Below, piece after piece: positions 61,440 to 64,000 of a stretch of 64,000 bases of DNA. Below the pieces are notes generated by a model, which was not told the origin of the DNA, ran no database searches, and saw only the letters and a program-made list of their open reading frames with translations. Location: the NCBI GenBank assembly GCA_032433595.1, contig JASWJB010000193.1, forward strand, positions 19,915-83,914. Reading direction: 5' to 3'. The translations under genes were made by a program, and so were the position numbers. Each line of letters begins with the position of its first letter. Positions within the stretch are counted from its first letter, which is position 1. Source of the DNA: Conoideocrella luteorostrata. Its lineage: Eukaryota > Ascomycota > Sordariomycetes > Hypocreales > Clavicipitaceae.

Positions 61440-64000
61440 TCGCTAAGCAATAACTATTGTATATATTTAGTAAAGCTATTCTCCTCTTCCTATCGACGCC
61501 TATATAACCTATCCTTCTATCCTGACTTAAAGGGTGTTATAACTAATAAGGTGCTTTAAGGCATAATTTAGCAATGCCTTTGTAAGGGTATTAATAGGAT
61601 TATTATTCCTATTAATCTAGCAGATCTTGTAAAGTTCTCTATACTTATATAATTAATAAAGGGCTATAATATTTATTATAAAGCACTTCTCTTTAGTAGT
61701 ACTAAGCTTTATAAAGCACTTATATAAGGAATATAAATTTATATATATAATTATAGGGATTACTAGTATTTTTAGCTAATTTATAATAATTTATAGGGTT
61801 AATAAAAGTATATATATAATATTTATACTTATAATTATTTTATAAATTTTTAATATAAATATATTATATATAACTCTTTTACTTTTAGTTAAATTATAGT
61901 AAATAATATTATTAATAAGAGTAAATTTATTATTATTATATAAGTTATTACCTAGAATAATAATAAATTTAAGCTATAAGCTAAGGTTATTATTATTAAT
62001 AAAGAAGCTATTTATAAAAATAAAAAGCTTTATAATTATAAAATTAATTTATATAAAAGTAAAGCTATAGTTTAGAGAATTAATTTATTACTAAATTTAG
62101 TAATTTAAGTTCTTAATATTTTGCTTTAAGAGTTCTTAGTATTATATTATAATTATTGCGTAAAATAGATAAGTAGATTTAATATAAGCTATATTAGTTA
62201 CTTATATAATAAATTTAACTTATAAAAGAATAAATCTTACTTATTAATAAATAAAGAGAATAAAAACTTTATAACTATATAAAATCTAACTTATTATTAT
62301 TTTATTTTATTTCTCTTTACTTAAATATTAATAATATTAATATTATAGCTAATATAAATAACTAATATATTATATTTAATAACTTACTAGTTATATTTAA
62401 TATATAATAAGTAATAATAATTACTCTTAATATATTACCTTTAAAAAGCCTTATTATAATTTTAATATATTAATATTTAAGATTAATTAACTTAAAAATT
62501 AATATTAATTAAGTATTTTAATTAAAATACTTATTTTATTAAAATTTATTATAATTTAAAAGCTTTAAAGCTTTTTATAATTAAATTTAAATTTTATTTA
62601 TAAAAAATAAAAGTTATAAAATATTATTATAATTAATAATTTTATTAAGTTATTTTATTAAAAATATAATAATTTTAGTATTTTTTAATAAAATAAAATT
62701 ATTTATAAAAAATTATATTTATATTATTAAAATATTATTAATTTAATTAAATTAATAATTACTTAAAAAAATATTAAATTTATTATTTATAAAATAAAAA
62801 AATAAAATTATTTTTTAAAAATAAATACTTAATTTATACCTTAAGTAATAAAAAAAAATAACTTTATAATAAATAAATTTATATAATATTTAATTAAAAC
62901 TTATTTTTTAATTAAAAAATAAAAATTAATAAAAACTTAAGAATTATTAAAAATTAAAAAAAAAAAAAACTTTATTATTTTAAAAAAAAACTTTATTATT
63001 TAAACTTTATTTTAAAATTATTTATTAATATAATATTTTTATTTATATATAAATTATAAAAGTTAATTTTATTTACTTAATTAAGAAATTTTTTATTAAA
63101 AACTTAAAAAATAAACTTAAACTTTAATAAATTAATTAAATTTTAAGAAACTATAAAATTATTAATAAAATTACTTTAATTAACTTTTAATTAAAATAAA
63201 TAATAATAAAATTTAATTTTAAATTTAAAAGCTATAATTTTTAAAGCTTTAAATAAAAAAAAATTAATTATTACTTTAAGAAAAATAAAATTAATAGCTT
63301 AATTTATTAATTTAATACTATAATTTATATAATTATACTTAGTTTTTATTTAAAAAAAACTTTTATTTAAGTTAATACTTACCTTAATTAAAATAAATAT
63401 AGCTTTATTTATTATAATATTAAATACTAAAATAATAAAAACTAAGATTAATACTAAAAAATAACTTATAAAATTATTTAATATAGTTTTAATACTTTAA
63501 TAATAAGAACTTATATAATTAATATTATATTAATTATATTTATAATAAAAACATATTTAAAAATTATAAAAACCTTAACTTATAAACTTTTAATTTCTTT
63601 TTATATTAAAATAAAATTAATTAAGTAATAATTATAGCTTTAATTTAAAATAAAGTTAATTATTATTAAACTTAAATTATTATTAATATTTATTATTTAA
63701 AAACCTTTTTTTATATTAAGAAATATTATTATTAATTTTAATAAATTTAATATAAATAATAATAAATATAAAATACTTTTATTTTATTTTAAAATAAAAT
63801 AATAATAATTAAGCCTTTATTATATATAAAAGAAAATAAATTAGTTTTTATAATATTAAATTATAAATTTAATTAATTTAAAATTATTTAAATTAAGCTA
63901 ATTTTAATAAATAAATATTTATTAAGCTTTATATTTAAAACTTATTTAAAAAAAAAGCCTTTATTTAATATTATTAATATTTTAATAAAATAAAATAAAA
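61440..64000. other. Extreme A/T block with RIP signature
   Basis: Composition falls from mixed to almost only A and T over 61440-62150 and stays so to the window end. Reading 62161-64000 by eye I found one CpA and no TpG. Remaining G and C sit mostly in AAGCTT, AGCT, CTT or TAAG contexts. RIP in ascomycetes converts CpA to TpA, which predicts exactly this. There are no genes, no telomere repeat and no intact transposon. Confidence 0.8.

Noticed and set aside
61440..64000. A mitochondrial origin for the A/T block
   Set aside because: No mitochondrial gene, tRNA or long frame is visible. The composition changes gradually from nuclear-like DNA, and the CpA/TpG loss is a RIP pattern. A coverage check would settle it.
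1..64000. A telomere repeat (TTAGGG) or a ribosomal RNA gene
   Set aside because: I found no TTAGGG tandem array and no recognisable rRNA segment, so subtelomeric placement remains an inference only.

Overview
The window looks like a repeat-rich accessory or subtelomere-like segment of a filamentous ascomycete (Pezizomycotina, probably a Sordariomycete; the class is an inference). The evidence is short GT-AG introns of 48-137 bp with CTAAC or CTGAC branch sites, fungal gene families (PNP-NACHT-ankyrin NLR-like protein, TPR-CHAT protein, GT32 glycosyltransferase, proteinase K-type subtilisin, secreted aspartic protease), several families of solo LTRs, and the mark of repeat-induced point mutation (RIP): transition-type stop codons in dead genes and a final 2.5 kb that is almost pure A/T with CpA and TpG nearly absent.

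Layout. 1-6.8 kb: the 3' end of an unknown gene, then gene-poor decayed DNA with LTR remnants, a dead Zn2Cys6 regulator and a dead mariner transposase. 6.8-8.8 kb: a four-exon subtilisin that lost its catalytic His and carries a stop across a splice junction. 9-10.7 kb: LTRs and a dead piggyBac-like transposase. 11-14.4 kb: a TPR-CHAT gene. 14.5-32.2 kb: a composite repeat landscape of 76-77 bp minisatellite arrays, CTG/GAT tracts, GC-rich modules and hairpins. It contains a RIP-damaged CENP-C-like relic, an 867-bp non-autonomous hAT-like element with perfect terminal repeats and an 8-bp target duplication, a small cysteine-rich gene and a protein-kinase fragment. 33.3-41.5 kb: a six-exon gene that I reconstruct as one frame of about 2,563 residues. 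Its order is purine-nucleoside-phosphorylase-like domain, NACHT, ankyrin array, a large fungus-specific region, and a second phosphorylase-like domain. 42.8-44.5 kb: a multi-pass membrane protein on the other strand. 45.5-53.3 kb: a second block of composite repeats ending in a near-perfect palindrome of about 400 bp. 53.4-61.4 kb: a GT32 glycosyltransferase, a copia gag relic, a four-exon aspartic protease, a secreted cysteine-rich protein and an LTR-truncated cysteine-rich gene. 61.4-64 kb: the A/T block.

How it fits together. The intact genes fall into two themes. One is intracellular recognition or cell death (the double-phosphorylase NLR-like protein and the TPR-CHAT putative protease). 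The other is secreted or surface biology (proteases, cysteine-rich secreted proteins, a Golgi-type glycosyltransferase). Both are typical of fast-evolving fungal compartments. Nothing in the sequence shows that they are co-regulated. Many solo LTRs keep perfect 5-bp target duplications, so the order of several insertions can be read directly.

The most novel candidates are the composite NLR-like protein with a phosphorylase-like domain at each end, the CENP-C-like relic outside any obvious core-gene context, and the 76-77 bp repeat whose arrays stay open in all three forward frames.
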